Notes: generated by a model not told the origin, from the letters alone. Positions 50,617 to 64,000 are shown, counted from the first letter of the stretch. The stretch is 64,000 nucleotides of DNA from Plantago ovata (GCA_028274465.1 CM051457.1:50314362-50378361), one strand, 5' to 3'. Made by a program: numbers and translations.

Positions 50617-52048
50617 TTAAATGTAGCGATTCTTCATGATGCTGACTATCCACAAATCTTTTACACTCCTGTGCTTCTGTAGAATAAGCTCATCTCCCCA
50701 ACGGACTTTTGTCTGCCACGCAAAGGTGTTGAATTCGTTGCCAATCTCAGCAATTTCAGAGGTTACCTTTACACGCACCGCCCAGATAGTCTCTCCACTA
50801 AGGGTTAGCAACATGTCATGTTCGCCAGTAGAGAAGTGCGAATGTGCAAATTCCAGCGGCAGCATATAAAGTAGGAATACTTTAGTTCAAAGCTACCAAT
50901 GAACTAAAGAAGTAATATGAGTGTTATATAATTAATTGTGTTAGGTATTCATACCAGACGATCAAAGTCATAGGCAATGTCATTGGGCAATTTAACCCAA
51001 CAATTGTTCATGCGTGGAATAGGCTCTGCGTTTGATTCCAAGTGAAAATTACCAACGTTTGCTTTGCCTCCATCCTCCTCTATGTTGCCTGATTTAAAAT
51101 AAGGATACTACATTTAGTTTGTCTACACATGAAGGTTGATTATTTTGTTTATCATCAGTAACACGCGCTAACAAACCTACATTTAACACCTTCTTTGCAG
51201 ACCTCAAATGACAAAAGTAGTGTTAATATGGATTGTGAAATTGAAAGTACCAAGTAATATTTTTTCACTTTCAATATGTCTATTTACCTTTAATGATTTC
51301 CAAAGCAGGAGTTGCAGTCGGCGTTTTGATATGTGGAACCCTGACAACACCACTAGTGTCATATATGTCAACATACAGATTGATTCCCCTGCAATAGAAG
51401 AAGTTGACCTGCTCCTGCAACTGTATGCTATAGGATTCGATGAAACTCGACCATCCTTCAGCTATATAAACTGATCCTTCAATGGTTCGGGCAGTAACAC
51501 TTGTCTTATTATTATCCCTGGTTACTAGGGTCAGCTTACAAGGCACAGTCTGCAACTTATTGACTACAAACTGTTCTGGGAGTAGCTAAATCATGTATAA
51601 ACAAAATAACAAAGTCAAAACAAACAAATGTTCATTATTTAACTAGCGTCTTATTAAGGAAATACACTTCTATCTTCACATGATTATCACCGAATAGCCT
51701 TTTATTTCTTTGTAGGGGGCTTGTATAATATACTCAGCCTACCATAGAACCCTAAGTGATGTACATCACAGCCTGATATACGCTCTCATTATTCCATGTA
51801 TCAACAAGTTAGTATTAGACTAATATAAATAAAAAAATGTTAAACATACAGAATTAACAAACTCTATACATAAGTGGACAGGAATATTTCAGCAGGAGGA
51901 AAACAGGCAACAGGTTGAAAACAAGCGATTGGCTACAAAGCAAATAACTCACCAGAGACTTTGACTCCACGGTTGTGATCTTGCGGTAAAAGGCCAGCAT
52001 TTTGGAATTTGGATGACAAATTTTCGCGATTTCTCTGTTATTTTCCAT
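50617..52048 (-). CDS. B3-domain (REM-type) gene E, four exons, last acceptor doubtful
   Basis: Exon 1 is 52048-51953 (32 aa, H-P-N-S-K-M-L-A-F-Y-R-K-I), exon 2 is 51585-51288 with a first B3 domain (L-L-P-E-Q-F-V, Y-I-A-E-G-W-S-S-F, V-N-F-F-Y), exon 3 is 51088-50955. These join with GT...AG sites and consistent phase. The last exon (to a stop at 50617) holds a second B3 domain (L-P-L-E-F-A-H-S-H-F, W-A-V-R-V, W-G-D-E-L-I-L-Q). At its expected start near 50862 I find ATG|CTG, not an AG acceptor, and the nearest upstream AG gives a wrong frame. A mutated acceptor is likely; the spliced protein would otherwise be about 258 aa. Exon plan and second domain resemble G and H more than A and C. TGCACTACAGTACA lies 76 bp upstream of the ATG. 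Confidence 0.72.
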
Positions 52049-52245
52049 TTTCCGGCGTGTGAGGTCCTTGGAATGGTTGTAAAGCCCTAAATGGGATTTA
52101 ATCATGCTTTTCTGTTGAGCAACTGCACTACAGTACACATTTCACCCTGGATGTCATAATTTCTTTCCTCTATCCGTTTATTTTATTTTTTCTTTCCCAT
52201 ATTCAATCATAAACTCTTAATACATTTGAACACTCCCTTCCGCAT

Positions 52246-53405
52246 AATGTTACTAAAGGGGTGATCCGATCAATTATGCTTCTATATAATTATATTTAGG
52301 GTAACGCATTAAATATTTTTCTTATCGACCTCTACAAAATACAATAGTTAAAAAACATATCGACCTCTACACACCACAATAGTTAAGAAAAAATATTGAC
52401 CTCTACACACTACAATAGTTAAAAAACATATCAGCACAGAGTCTTCAAACAAAGTAGTTTTATAATGCTATACACATACGGACACTTGCTTTTTTATAAA
52501 ATATATTGTGCTCCATTTTCAAGCTATGTTCACTGCACTTGTGTACACTTGATGAAATAGAGAATTTGACTCCAGGTTTGTGGTCTTGCGGTAAGATGGC
52601 AACATTTTGGCATTTGGATGCCAAACTTTCGAGATTTCTATGCTTTTATCCATTTTTCAGGCGTATGATATGCTCTAAACTATAGTATCGGCTAAAATCA
52701 TTTAAAATATGTGTGTGCACATACAACTTGTAGAAGTTAAATCATAGTGGATATAGACGTTGAGATCTGTCCGGTTACATGTGCAATAACTATATAAAGG
52801 CACTATATAAGAGTTATCGCATCCCGTAACTGTTTCGCAAAGGCCCTAAAGTTGTTTGGGAATTTAACTTTATAAAGGTATGTGATGGCTAATAACAAAC
52901 ATAAAGGCAATATATTGTTAACAAAAAAAATTGTTTCCGTTCTATTATATAATAGAATGCAGCCATTATATAATCCATGAGTTACTTATTAGCTGTACTA
53001 GTGTACACATGTAATTGATCAACCAGATTTGGAATGCACTAGTGTACACATGTAATTGATCAACCAAATCATTGTAACTGCACTAGTGTACACACGTAAT
53101 TGATCAACAAGATTTGGATATTGTGTCATGCGATACATATACTGACAAACTCCCCTAGTATATTCCACTTATTAGTTGACAATAGTATTAGTTGGTTTTA
53201 CCATAAACATACTCAATTGTACAACAACAATGTAATATACAATATCTTCTCGAGGCCATACCCCGTAGACTAATGGTGCACCATGGCTACAGCTTTAGCA
53301 ACCCCGGATAGTGAATGGGTATAAGATATGTGTCTGCTCTTTGGTAACAGTTATTTTTCTAGTTCATGACAAAGAAGCTGATCTCCCTGTGCAACTACTC
53401 CTTTT

Positions 53406-53494
<89 letters not shown>

Positions 53495-53640
53495 GTATAT
53501 GTATATATGTAGACAAACGCGCACACACACACACACACAAAGACACACACACACACATACTGTTCAACACTAGTTGTATGCCTTTTAGTATAGCTAACAA
53601 AAAAGAAAACATAGTAAGTTTATGACCACATACTCTATGT
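52246..53640. repeat. 1.4-kb tandem duplication, unit 1
   Basis: Begins TTACTAAAGGGGTGATCCG and ends before the same words at 53641. It includes a second copy of the start region of gene E (the stretch near 52558-52660 resembles exon 1 but lacks a usable frame), three TGYACTAGTGTACA palindromes near 53000-53096, and a TA/CA microsatellite. Confidence 0.92.
53407..53560. repeat. TA microsatellite followed by CA repeat (unit 1)
   Basis: About 80 bp of TA (53407-53488), a TATG spacer, then CA repeats to about 53560. Confidence 0.95.
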
Positions 53641-55190
<1,550 letters not shown>

Positions 55191-56714
55191 GCAACAAATA
55201 AAAAAATTTCGTTGTGTTGCCTATTTGAGATTTACTAAAGGCTAATATTCCATATCATAACCGGTAGCACGTGCCTTCTATGGCGTGATCAATTGTGTTA
55301 CATTCATATTCTCCAACATGTAGAATCGGCAAAAAACAATAAAACATAGTGGATATAAACTGTGAGATATGTCTGGTAACATGTGCAATCACTATATAAG
55401 GTTACCGTAACTGTTTCGCTAAGGCCCTACAGTTTTTTGGGGATTGAACTTTATAAAAGGTCTGTAATGGCTAATAACAAACATAAAGGCACTATATTGT
55501 TAAATCATACAACCAATGTTTCAATTAATGTAAAAAAATAAATCGGACACCATTAAAACAATTATGATTACATTACCTATTTTTTATTGTTCAATACTTA
55601 TATGATATTTGGGGGAGGCCATACACAACCCGCATAGACTTATGGTGCAAGCTCCCTACGGCTTATTGAATGGGTATAATACATGTGTATGCACTTCGGT
55701 AACAGTTATTTTTGTACTTCATTAGAAACAAACCGATATCCCTGTGCACCTACTCCATTGTTTTGTATATATATATTTAGACACACGCACAGACACCCAC
55801 AGACACGTATGTGTATTCATATAGAATCAAATACACCGTTGAACACCAATTGTATGCCTTTAGTATAGTTAACAAAAAAGAAAACAGACATAGATTTTGA
55901 ACACATACTATATATAAGACAAACAAACAACTTTCACCTAATTTACTATTGCATAGTTACTAAAGGCTAATATTTCAAATCATATGCGGTAGCACGTTCC
56001 GTGTATGGCGTGATAAATTCTGTCACATTGATATGCTCTAAAATATAGAATCGGCTAAAATCAGTAAAACTATGTGTGTGCACATACAACATGTAGATGT
56101 TGAGATATGTCCGGTTACATGTGCAATAACTATATAAAGGCACTATATAAGGGTTATCGCGTCTCGTAACTTTTTCTCTAAGGCTCTAAAGTTGCTTGGG
56201 AATTGAACTTTATAAAGGTCAGTGATGGCTAATAACAAACATAAAGGCACTATATTGTTAACAATATATAATGTTCAACACTAGTTGTATGCCTTTTAGT
56301 ATAGCTAACAAAAAAGAAAACATAGTAATTTTATGACCACATACTGTATATACAACAAATAAAAAAATTTCTTTATAAAGGTCTGTAATGGCTAATAACA
56401 AACATAAAGGAACTATATTGTTAACAAAATTTTTTTTCCCAGTTCTATTATATAATAGAATGCAGCCATCATATATTCCATGAGTTTCTCATCAGCTGCA
56501 CTAGTGTACAGATGTAATTGCTCAACCAGAATTGGATATTAGGACTGCACTAGTGTACACATGTAATTTATCAACCAGAATTGGATTTTGTGTCGTTCGA
56601 TACATATACTGACCAACTCCCCTAGTATATTCCACTTATTAGTTAACAATATACTTTTACTTGCTTTTACCATAAACATACTCAATTAATAAACCACAAT
56701 GTAATATACAATAT
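55191..56714. repeat. Diverged partial copies of the 1.4-kb unit
   Basis: Pieces shared with 52246-55190 recur in order, such as GGCTAATAACAAACATAAAGG (near 55470, 56228 and 56391), AACACTAGTTGTATGCC and TATATAATAGAATGCAGCC. TGCACTAGTGTACA sits near 56507 and 56546. No gene; the stretch borders the 3' end of the RNR1-like gene. Confidence 0.8.
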
Positions 56715-58563
56715 CTATTGGCTATCGGATAGTATGAAACACAATCGTTTTTGGGAAGGGACAGCTTCAAGGACTTCTACAATTACATCTTCACCTTCAT
56801 TGAATCTAACATCTGAATGCTTCTCACATACTTCCACTGTACGATAAATGGTCAGTCTCTTATACTGTATCTTCACTTTCAGCGACATCTCTGATGGCCC
56901 ATAATACTTATTCTTGATTTTCACTTGTAGTATTTTGGCCATGAAGGTTTCCCCTTGAACGAGTGCTCTTCTAAACAACTCTATCACCCAGTACCGTTTT
57001 GTGTTGTTCACCAGAGTCCTCGCAAGCTTCTCACATCTTGATTCATTTATTAGTTCATCCAACTGGTCAATGGAGAACAGGTCACCACCCTCTATCATAT
57101 ACATAATCTGATAGTGTGCTATCACATCTGAATACCTTCATAGTGGAGAGGTTAAATGAACATACGCAGATTGTAACCCATATCGTGCCGCTCATCGAAA
57201 TCGGTGGTGTAGTAGTCAAACCAGCCCTGTAAATAAAAGGTATACACTTGTCTTGCGCAAACCTTGCAGTAACTTCGCCACACAAAATCATAAATTCAGA
57301 AATCATTTCATTCGCTTCACCATTCCAATCTCCAACAGGTTCGATCTCGATGCTTGGTTCTTCTATTTCTGCAGTTTCAACCTTCAAAAAGTATATAAAC
57401 GTTGAAAGAATGTTGATTTCTAACAAGTTATAAAAAGCTATATGAGAGATCATAGGGTAATGTAGTCAACGCTACTTACATTGATCTTAAAATATTTGAA
57501 CTCCTGATCATAGGGTAATGGCTGATTTCTATCGCTGTTATTGTAGCTAGAACTAGCAACATTACGCAAGGATTGTCTTTGTTTGCTTGCTAAAGATAGA
57601 AGATGTAGTTCTTCGGTTACGCTACTTTCATGTGAAGGTAATTGTAAGTGCTCCTCAACAAAATTATACGTAACACATGTTGGTTTGATGTAGGACCTTT
57701 CAATAGCACACTCATTCAAATTGAATGTGCCATCTTTGTTTAAGACAACGGACACTGAAACTGCACGGCATTCCACGTCAGGCTTCAGGGACATCATCCC
57801 CATACCAATGGCTTGTGGATACATATATGAAGTGGTCCTTGGCAAGTACACAGTCGCACCCCTTCTTCGAGCCGCTCGATCTATGCTACTATCAAACTTT
57901 ATGAAACTTGTGGGATCTGCAATATGTATCCACACCTTAATCCGGCCGTCAGCCAACAACTTAACACTCAATGTATCATCAAGTTCTTGTGCATTATCTG
58001 GATCAATGCAAAATGACAGATGGTTTGTCAAATTAACTCGCTTATGCATGTAAGGATCAATTGAATTTGACAAAAGAGTAATTTCTTCTTGCAGCTCCCC
58101 ATCTTTATAAGGCGCAAAACGCGATTTCAACAAATCTCTATTAACATGAACGTCATAATATCCAGTGATGATTAGAATATCAAATGCACTATCATTACTG
58201 AAGTCGAAGTGTCCCATCTCGCTGAAGATCTACTCAACATGAAAAACAGGATTCACATGATTAATTAAACGCTCATAACTCTTTAAAAAAAAAAACATGC
58301 CTACCAACATATAAGACAAAGATTTTCATTACCCAATAAGAAGCACACTCGAACTCCCTGTGCACGTTGGGTTCTGTTGGGACAGTAGCAAACATGTTTA
58401 ACCACTTGATGAGTTGTTCATCATACTCATCAACTGAAGGACGCTCATTTGACGGGATTGCACGAACAGCTTCAATAACGTTGGTGAAATCCTTGATTTT
58501 CGGCTCCAAAAAAGGGTTTGCCGTCTTGAAGTTTCGGAGTGCTACATCTAACGGGGTAGCCAT
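56715..58563 (-). pseudogene. Truncated RNR1-like (RNase II family) exoribonuclease gene F, damaged
   Basis: Exon 1 58563-58333 (77 aa), exon 2 58229-57480 (250 aa) and exon 3 from 57381 join in frame. Exon 2 carries the RNB catalytic start I-D-P-D-N-A-Q-E-L-D-D (about residues 152-162), then I-K-V-W-I-H-I-A-D-P-T-S-F-I. The Glu at the third acidic position fits the plant organellar RNR1 type. Exon 3 has S-E-F-M-I-L-C-G-E. The C-terminal part to the stop at 56715 matches the RNR1 tail (I-A-H-Y-Q, R-Y-W-V-I-E). Compared with the roughly 800-aa family, the transit peptide and N-terminal half are absent. Around 57240-57130 sequence is missing or out of frame, and TGA replaces the first Arg of the T-S-P-x-R-R-Y motif. 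RNR1 trims chloroplast and mitochondrial RNAs; this copy is unlikely to do so. Confidence 0.8.
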
Positions 58564-59216
58564 ATTTTGAGAGGAATTTGGGCAAGTTTTGAATATTTTG
58601 TGATAGTTGTATTTTATAGGGCTATTTTATATTGAAAACAAATACTGAGAATAGTGGAAACTTTTAGCCTGAAGAGTGGTGGCTGTTCGCATTCTAGTTT
58701 GGCTGATGAGTGGTGACTGTTCGCATTCTAAACTACTCCACATTGCAACATAAAGGAGTGACTGTTCGCATTCTAGTTTGTGTTCAACTGTACTTAAGTA
58801 CACACCTTTAAAGTGAAATAAAAAATAAGTTTTAAAAGAATCAGCAAACAAATTGAGGTTGTGAATTATGTAGACTTTCAACCGTTAAAAAGAGTTGGTG
58901 TGTGAATTCTATTGGTGAAAAAGTTAATATGACATGAGAGAGGTTTAATTAATATGACATGAGAGACGAACATGTTGCGGTCTAAAACTAGTTTGTGTTC
59001 AACTGTACTTAAGTACACACCTCGTTGCAACAGAAAGGCGGTGACTGTTCGCAATCTTTTTTAACACTGCACTAACGTACACGCTGCACTCGTACTTCAG
59101 CTTTCTTCATCTTACATATATATATACACATATATTCTATTTCCTACTTCAAGGTCTACAATATCTTACCTTGCACCCCTATTTCCAATATCCACCACTC
59201 CCGAAATTCAGACAGA
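58564..59216. promoter_or_regulatory. Shared upstream region of genes F and G with repeated motifs
   Basis: Divergent start region of 653 bp. GTGACTGTTCGCATTCTA or close variants occur four times (near 58677, 58709, 58757 and 59038). TGTACTTAAGTACA occurs twice (58789-58802 and 59004-59017) in a shared 20-bp context, and TGCACTAACGTACA once (59068-59081). A TATATATA stretch near 59115 lies about 95 bp before the ATG of G. Confidence 0.65.
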
Positions 59217-60438
59217 ATGGCGAGCCCTCATCCAGGTAAACAGTTCAACAGTTTCTACTGGAGAATTAACGATTTGGAGGACTCCAGAATGGTTGCTAAC
59301 TTCTCCACCTAGTTTCAATTATCTGTATATATCAGCTCTCGTTTTTTTTAATATTTTTTCTGTCTGAATCGGGCGAATCTTGGATGTAATATGTGTCTGT
59401 AGATTTCTATACTACTTAATTGAATGCTAATTGAACTGCCCTGCAATTTAGCTTATTTGTTAGCGATTAATAATAGAACGCTAATTGAACTGCCATGCAA
59501 TTTAGCTTATTTGTTAGGAATTTATGTTTAAACGCTAATTGAACAGCCCACATAAAATGTTTCTCTTTCAGATGTCCTCTTTGTTTAGGTTGTTTATTAG
59601 CCTAATGCATCGTTTTTTTTTTTTTATGTATAAAGCTCGTTCCTTCAAAGTTCTCTGCTGAAAACATTCCAGTCAGGCCGAAAACAATGTATCTGTGCTC
59701 ATACCCTTATGGCCGTTACCCGGTTAAGGTAGCTTTGATTAATGGGTCGTTGTTTTTCACAACTGGATGGACCGAATTCAGGGGTGCCTGTAAAATGAAG
59801 AACCAAGATATCGTTGTATTTTACTATAATACTGGTGATGAAATGTTTGTTAGCTTCTATGATAGTGAATGTGTCAATAAACATGTGGCAATCGCTATTG
59901 CGCTCTATGGTAATAAACATTGAAGTCTACTTGTTCTTACTGTGACATATTATTGCTGACTCCGATTATATATATTTATACAGATGATGGTAACGATGCT
60001 ACCTACCAGAATCCATTCCACCAACCTGCTGGGATGCAAATTAAGCGTGTCTCTCACTGCAAGATCAATATAGAAGTGGGGTATAGTGCTGCTCACTGCA
60101 CTGTGGTAATGGATTCATATTCTTAAACTGCTCAATACATGTACACAGAAAATTAGAATAATGTTTAACCTGTTTTTTTTTGACTTTGCCAGCCACTCCC
60201 AACTGCATTTGCAAACACACACATGTCTTGGAAGAAAGATGACCATTCAGTCAGTCTATACACTACTGGTAATAGGAGTTGGCCTGTAAAATGTTCTAAT
60301 TGTCTTTATGGAGCATGGATCAACTACGGCTGGTATACATTTGCATATGATCACAAACTCAAGCCAGGTGACAAGTGTGTGCTTCTCGCTAATGAAGGTC
60401 CAGTCCTTCGCTGGCAAGTGATTGTTATGCGTTGCTAA
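59217..60438 (+). CDS. B3-domain (REM-type) protein G, four exons, looks intact
   Basis: Exons 59217-59291, 59636-59909, 59984-60105 and 60193-60438 keep one open frame of 238 aa. The first donor (ATG|GTTGCT) is weak but sits exactly where the paralogue H has GTAAGT. Residues about 10-115 form a B3 domain (F-Y-W-R-I-N-D, L-V-P-S-K-F, F-F-T-T-G-W-T-E-F, I-V-V-F-Y-Y). Residues about 157-238 form a second (L-P-T-A-F-A-N-T-H, W-P-V-K-C, I-N-Y-G-W, K-P-G-D-K-C-V-L-L). At 238 aa it is short for a double-B3 protein, with a linker of only about 40 aa. It is likely a nuclear DNA-binding protein; the target is unknown. Gene H follows head-to-tail about 1 kb downstream. TGCACTAACGTACA lies 136 bp upstream. 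Confidence 0.85.
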
Positions 60439-61447
60439 TTGGTTTCCTTTTGTTCAACTCCCAAGTTAGAACCTCTGACTGCTATGTTTTGCTATGGTCT
60501 TTTCTAATTGCTAATCAGTTGTTATTTTTATATTTGTGGTTTTGTATTGAAGTCCTTTTGTAATTTTGTTATGAAGTCATTTTTATATTAGTGAAATGAA
60601 GTCTACTTTAATATTTACGAAGATGGTCAACAGTCATTCGATTATATAATCATAAGCATATAAAGTAATTTTCGCAACAAAGCAGATCACAAGATGCACT
60701 AACAAACATTGGTTATATCAACTGCACTTAGGTGCACCTACAATTGGATGAGCATCAATCTACCATTGGATTGAATCTTATTGATTGTCATAGTTGGTAA
60801 AAGCTCAACCTGTTAGTGATATTTCCGGGACATATTATTAATAATTACGGGATACCATACAAGTAGATGCTAATAGGCGGCGTAGGGGATTGATTGAGTT
60901 TATGCTCCGAAGCCATGCAGTTGCTAATCCATATTGATGTTGCATTTACGGTCTGAAACAAAATATGTCAACAAAGAGTACCAAACTAATATTCACACTG
61001 CACTTCAAACATCCCGGCAAGTTTGTGACTACCAAGCGAATTAATTCCAACATTGACATAATAAAGAACACGGTACTATTCAACGGCGTCAAAGCTTCAA
61101 TATATATATGAAACACTTACCTGTTACACATATTAATATGAATACATATACCTTATGACATTCATTTTAATGGGACAAACATATAGTGAAAATTTTGTTT
61201 GTTTCATGAGTTTAATGTATCCTTTAATTTTATACTGCTATGTATTGGTCAAAAATAAAATAAGGAAATCATATAAGTAGATGGTAACTACACTATTAGT
61301 TATCATTGTACTTCAGTGCACTGTCTCGTGATTAGACTTGGAGTAATGTGAATCTGTTTACATATCAGTGCCCTAACTGTGCCCAGCTTCTACGCATTCA
61401 CTCCTTTTCCTTACATTCACATCGTCCTCCCAAATTGCTTAATTCCG
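60439..61447. other. Intergenic region between genes G and H
   Basis: AT-rich. TGCACTTAGGTGCA occurs near 60722. TGTACTTCAGTGCA (61307-61320) lies 128 bp upstream of the ATG of H. No other gene seen. Confidence 0.6.
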
Positions 61448-62729
61448 ATGTCGCTCAAACACCCATCTGCATACTTTGCTAGCTTCTACCGGGTAATACA
61501 TGATATAGAAGATCACATGCTTGTAAGTTCCAACTTTTATTGACAATTTTATATGGGTTTCCTTGTTTTGATAATTAAACGCTAAAACTCTACTTGTTTA
61601 CGGGCGTAGCTGTCTTAATGTTTTATGTTCATTGTTTTATCAATTGATGTGCATAGGGTTGATAAATGTGAGCACTAATTAATTTGAGGCCGCCGGCAGT
61701 TTGCATGTTGCAACTGGATTTTGGCTATTATGATTTTGTTCCTACCGGTAGATTGAAGTTTATATATATATAAATGGCTGTTGTGCATCTGATTCATGTA
61801 CATAAACTTTAATTAATCTCACTCTGCTTATCTAGTTGTTTGGCTAGATCTAGTTGTTTTCCCTTTAGTACATAACTTAAATCCAATATTTAATTGTAGA
61901 TATGGAGTTCACATTCAGTTTGCATGTTTCATTGCTAACTGTATTTTTTTTTTGGATGCACAGCTCATACCCGCTAGTTTTGCCGCTAAACATTTTAATG
62001 AAATACCAGATACAATGTATTTGTACACAAATGATGAAATTCCACATCCAGTTGATGTTGAAGTCATCGATGGGTCCATGTACTTCACAAATGGATGGGC
62101 AAGTTACCGAGAAGAGTACAATACCCACCAGCAAGACATGGTTCTGTTCTACTACGGAAATGGCAACAACATGTTAGTCACTTTTTATGACACAGACTGC
62201 GTCTCCAGGAAGGAAGCAAGTAAACCGAATTCTGTTTTAATTTATTCTACTTTGTTACTTACACAACATTTGCTCAATATGTTCTGACCAAACTATAATT
62301 CGGGTTGGTCCATCGCAGATGATGACTACGATAACTATGTAACTCATTGCAAGGTCGATATTGCAATTGATCACACCTCCCCACATGCCGATGTGGTAAA
62401 TGTTTCTAAACTTATCTATTATCTATATATTATCAATCTATATTAGGAGGAATAATCTTTATTATTATGCCCGTTGTCGTAACTGGCAGCCTATATCTGA
62501 GGCCTTTGCAAATGCACACCTGCCGGACGGTGAACACGATGTCACCCTTCATTGTGGCGGTCAGAGGCAGTGGATCGTCAATTGTTCAAAGTGTGGCGCT
62601 AGAGCGTCAATAAACTTTGGATGATATGCATTCGTGTCGTCGAATGTCATTAAAACTGGAGATCTATGTGTAATCCTTGCTGACAAGGACACACCACTTG
62701 TATGGGAAGTCTTAGTTGTACGTTCATGA
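61448..62729 (+). pseudogene. B3-domain (REM-type) gene H, tandem paralogue of G with one premature stop
   Basis: Exons 61448-61522, 61964-62219, 62319-62395 and 62490-62729 match G in number, order and phase. The first B3 domain is complete (F-Y-R-V-I-H-D, L-I-P-A-S-F, Y-F-T-N-G-W, M-V-L-F-Y-Y). The second (P-I-S-E-A-F-A-N-A-H, W-I-V-N-C, I-N-F-G) is interrupted by TGA at 62622-62624, where G has TGG (Trp of I-N-Y-G-W). Downstream the frame is still good (T-G-D-L-C-V-I-L-A to V-V-R-S). The break is thus recent or recoded, or the gene makes a protein lacking the end of its second domain. Length would be 215 aa without the end, compared with 238 in G. Confidence 0.8.
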
Positions 62730-63030
62730 GCTTTCCGTCCGCAACGTTGTGCTGTTTGTACTACGGCCATAGGCATCCCATTTATTTTCAACTTAATGTA
62801 TCAGACTTAACATGTATGAATATTTGGACCTAAGGGAGCGGGCAAGTGATATTGATTTGCTATATTTTGTATTACAGAGCGGACAAATGATTTAATTTGC
62901 TATGTTTTGTATTACATACATGGCCGTTTCCTATGTTGTCACCTATGTGTATCATAATTTACATTTTGGTTTATTTCGTATTATTTATACATTTAACAAT
63001 AATGGGGGTTTAAAAATGGAAAAAAAACAG
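62730..63030. other. Downstream flank of gene H
   Basis: AT-rich with no gene. ATTTGCTATRTTTTGTATTACA occurs twice, near 62855 and 62895. Confidence 0.5.
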
Positions 63031-63490
63031 TATACAAATCGAGCCGTATTGATGTGCTCTATAGTACGAATAATTATCTGTTTACATTGTATACTGTTCT
63101 TCGAGAGCTAATTATGAGCTAATATAGACAAAAAAATATAGGAGGGATTGTATAGTGTTAGTGGGGATATTCTAACATATGGCTATAAATAATATACATA
63201 CATTGATGCGTATACAAATCGAGGCGTATTAATATGCACTATAGTACAGATCATGATTTGGATACAATGTATATGGTTTTGAAAATCTATGTATTTGCTA
63301 AAATATACCAAAAAAATAAAATAAAAAGTTCAGTGTGATGTTTGTTTGGATATTCTAACTTATGGCTATAAATAATTTGCCAAAAAGTGTTATTGGTTCA
63401 AATCGAGACGTATTAATGTGCACTATTGTACAGATAATGATGTGGTACAATCGTTGCGTTTTTATATGCTAAAATATACAAAAATAATTT
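63031..63490. repeat. Three tandem repeats of about 180 bp
   Basis: Units start with (T/A)CAAATCGAG(C/G/A)CGTATT near 63034, 63214 and 63397. Each has a copy or near copy of the palindrome (TGCTCTATAGTACG, TGCACTATAGTACA, TGCACTATTGTACA) about 25 bp in, followed by ATATTCTAACNTATGGCTAT in the first two. Confidence 0.85.
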
Positions 63491-63624
63491 AATATAAAAT
63501 TAAAATTAACAATGTGCACGCTGGATGCAGCTTTAGCAAAATTTAATCTCGAGTGGATAGAACATATTTGTCTTCTCTTTCGTAACAATCATTTTTTTAT
63601 TGATCTAACTTTGCAACTACTCCG

Positions 63625-63625
<1 letters not shown>

Positions 63626-63704
<79 letters not shown>

Positions 63705-63722
63705 ATATATATATACACACAC
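63626..63722. repeat. TA microsatellite
   Basis: About 75 bp of TA followed by a short CA run. The flanking words (TTTGCAACTACTCC before it) match those beside the TA tracts of the 1.4-kb units, so it is probably a relic of the same unit. Confidence 0.9.
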
Positions 63723-64000
63723 ACAAAAAAAGCTAATAATGTTGCTCATGTAGTATATTTACTTTATTGCATTTTATTTTTTTACTAATTAAGTATTAAC
63801 ATATCCATACTATAATTTTCATTTCTTGATAGCCTCGTAACAAACATTTGCGGCTATGTTGTGCCATAAGCTCTGCATATACAGGACTGATCTCTGATTT
63901 TAATTGGATTCCTTCCTAATAGCATCCCTTTATAGTGAATATATAGCCACATCAAGAATGTACGTCACATCCATACGCAAGTGGTCAGTTTTGCTCCAAA
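63723..64000. other. Right window edge, nothing recognised
   Basis: AT-rich sequence without a clear gene or element. Confidence 0.5.

Noticed and set aside
51180-51215. An additional small exon in gene E
   Set aside because: Its phase would disrupt the frame; exon 2 joins the exon at 51088 directly in frame.
57721-58053. 110-codon plus-strand frame
   Set aside because: Antisense to the RNB-domain exon of the RNR1-like gene.

Overview
The window looks like nuclear DNA of a flowering plant, probably a eudicot. It is AT-rich and contains nested LTR retrotransposons primed by tRNA-Met and tRNA-Asp, plant-type MITEs, a Mutator-like transposase with introns, a cluster of plant-specific B3 (REM-type) genes, a plant organellar RNase II relative and a short piece of a plant NLR coiled-coil domain. 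The NLR motif hints at an asterid, but this is weak.

1 to about 22,010 is a retrotransposon nest, all on the minus strand. A Ty1/copia element (window edge to 18127) carries an Athila-like Ty3/gypsy element (3705-13021, TSD GTATG). The copia element sits inside a second Athila-like element (18128-21514), which abuts an older copia pol remnant (21515-22010). A second Ty1/copia element on the plus strand (23065-31200, TSD TTATC) has young-looking LTRs and almost no coding capacity. From 31.2 to 34.7 kb lie a 5'-truncated L1-like LINE split by a TIR element with a TAA target duplication, then a 919-bp hAT-type MITE with a perfect 8-bp TSD.

35.8-38.3 kb holds an apparently whole three-exon MuDR-family transposase gene (778 aa) with DDE, SWIM and zinc-knuckle parts. 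From 39.6 to 62.7 kb lies a cluster of five double-B3 genes. A, C and E are on the minus strand; G and H are a tandem pair on the plus strand. A and G look intact, C and H are damaged, and E has a doubtful last splice site. Between them are an AT-hook gene whose second exon resembles the PB1-like head of MULE transposases (its first exon is present three times), an NLR coiled-coil fragment, and a truncated, damaged RNR1-like exoribonuclease gene. Intergenic DNA is filled with local duplications: 0.78 kb and 1.4 kb tandem units, a 180-bp triplet and expanded TA tracts.

Two signals stand out. First, a 14-bp palindrome, consensus TGYACTNNNGTRCA, occurs about 35 times between 38.5 and 63.5 kb where less than one is expected by chance. 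A copy lies 76-226 bp upstream of the ATG of all five B3 genes and of the RNR1-like gene. Second, the leaders of both copia elements carry four ~45-bp repeats, each a short hairpin with a near-invariant AGGCGGC loop and stems that vary by compensatory changes. I recognise neither as a named element. All exon models were read by eye, without alignments or transcripts.
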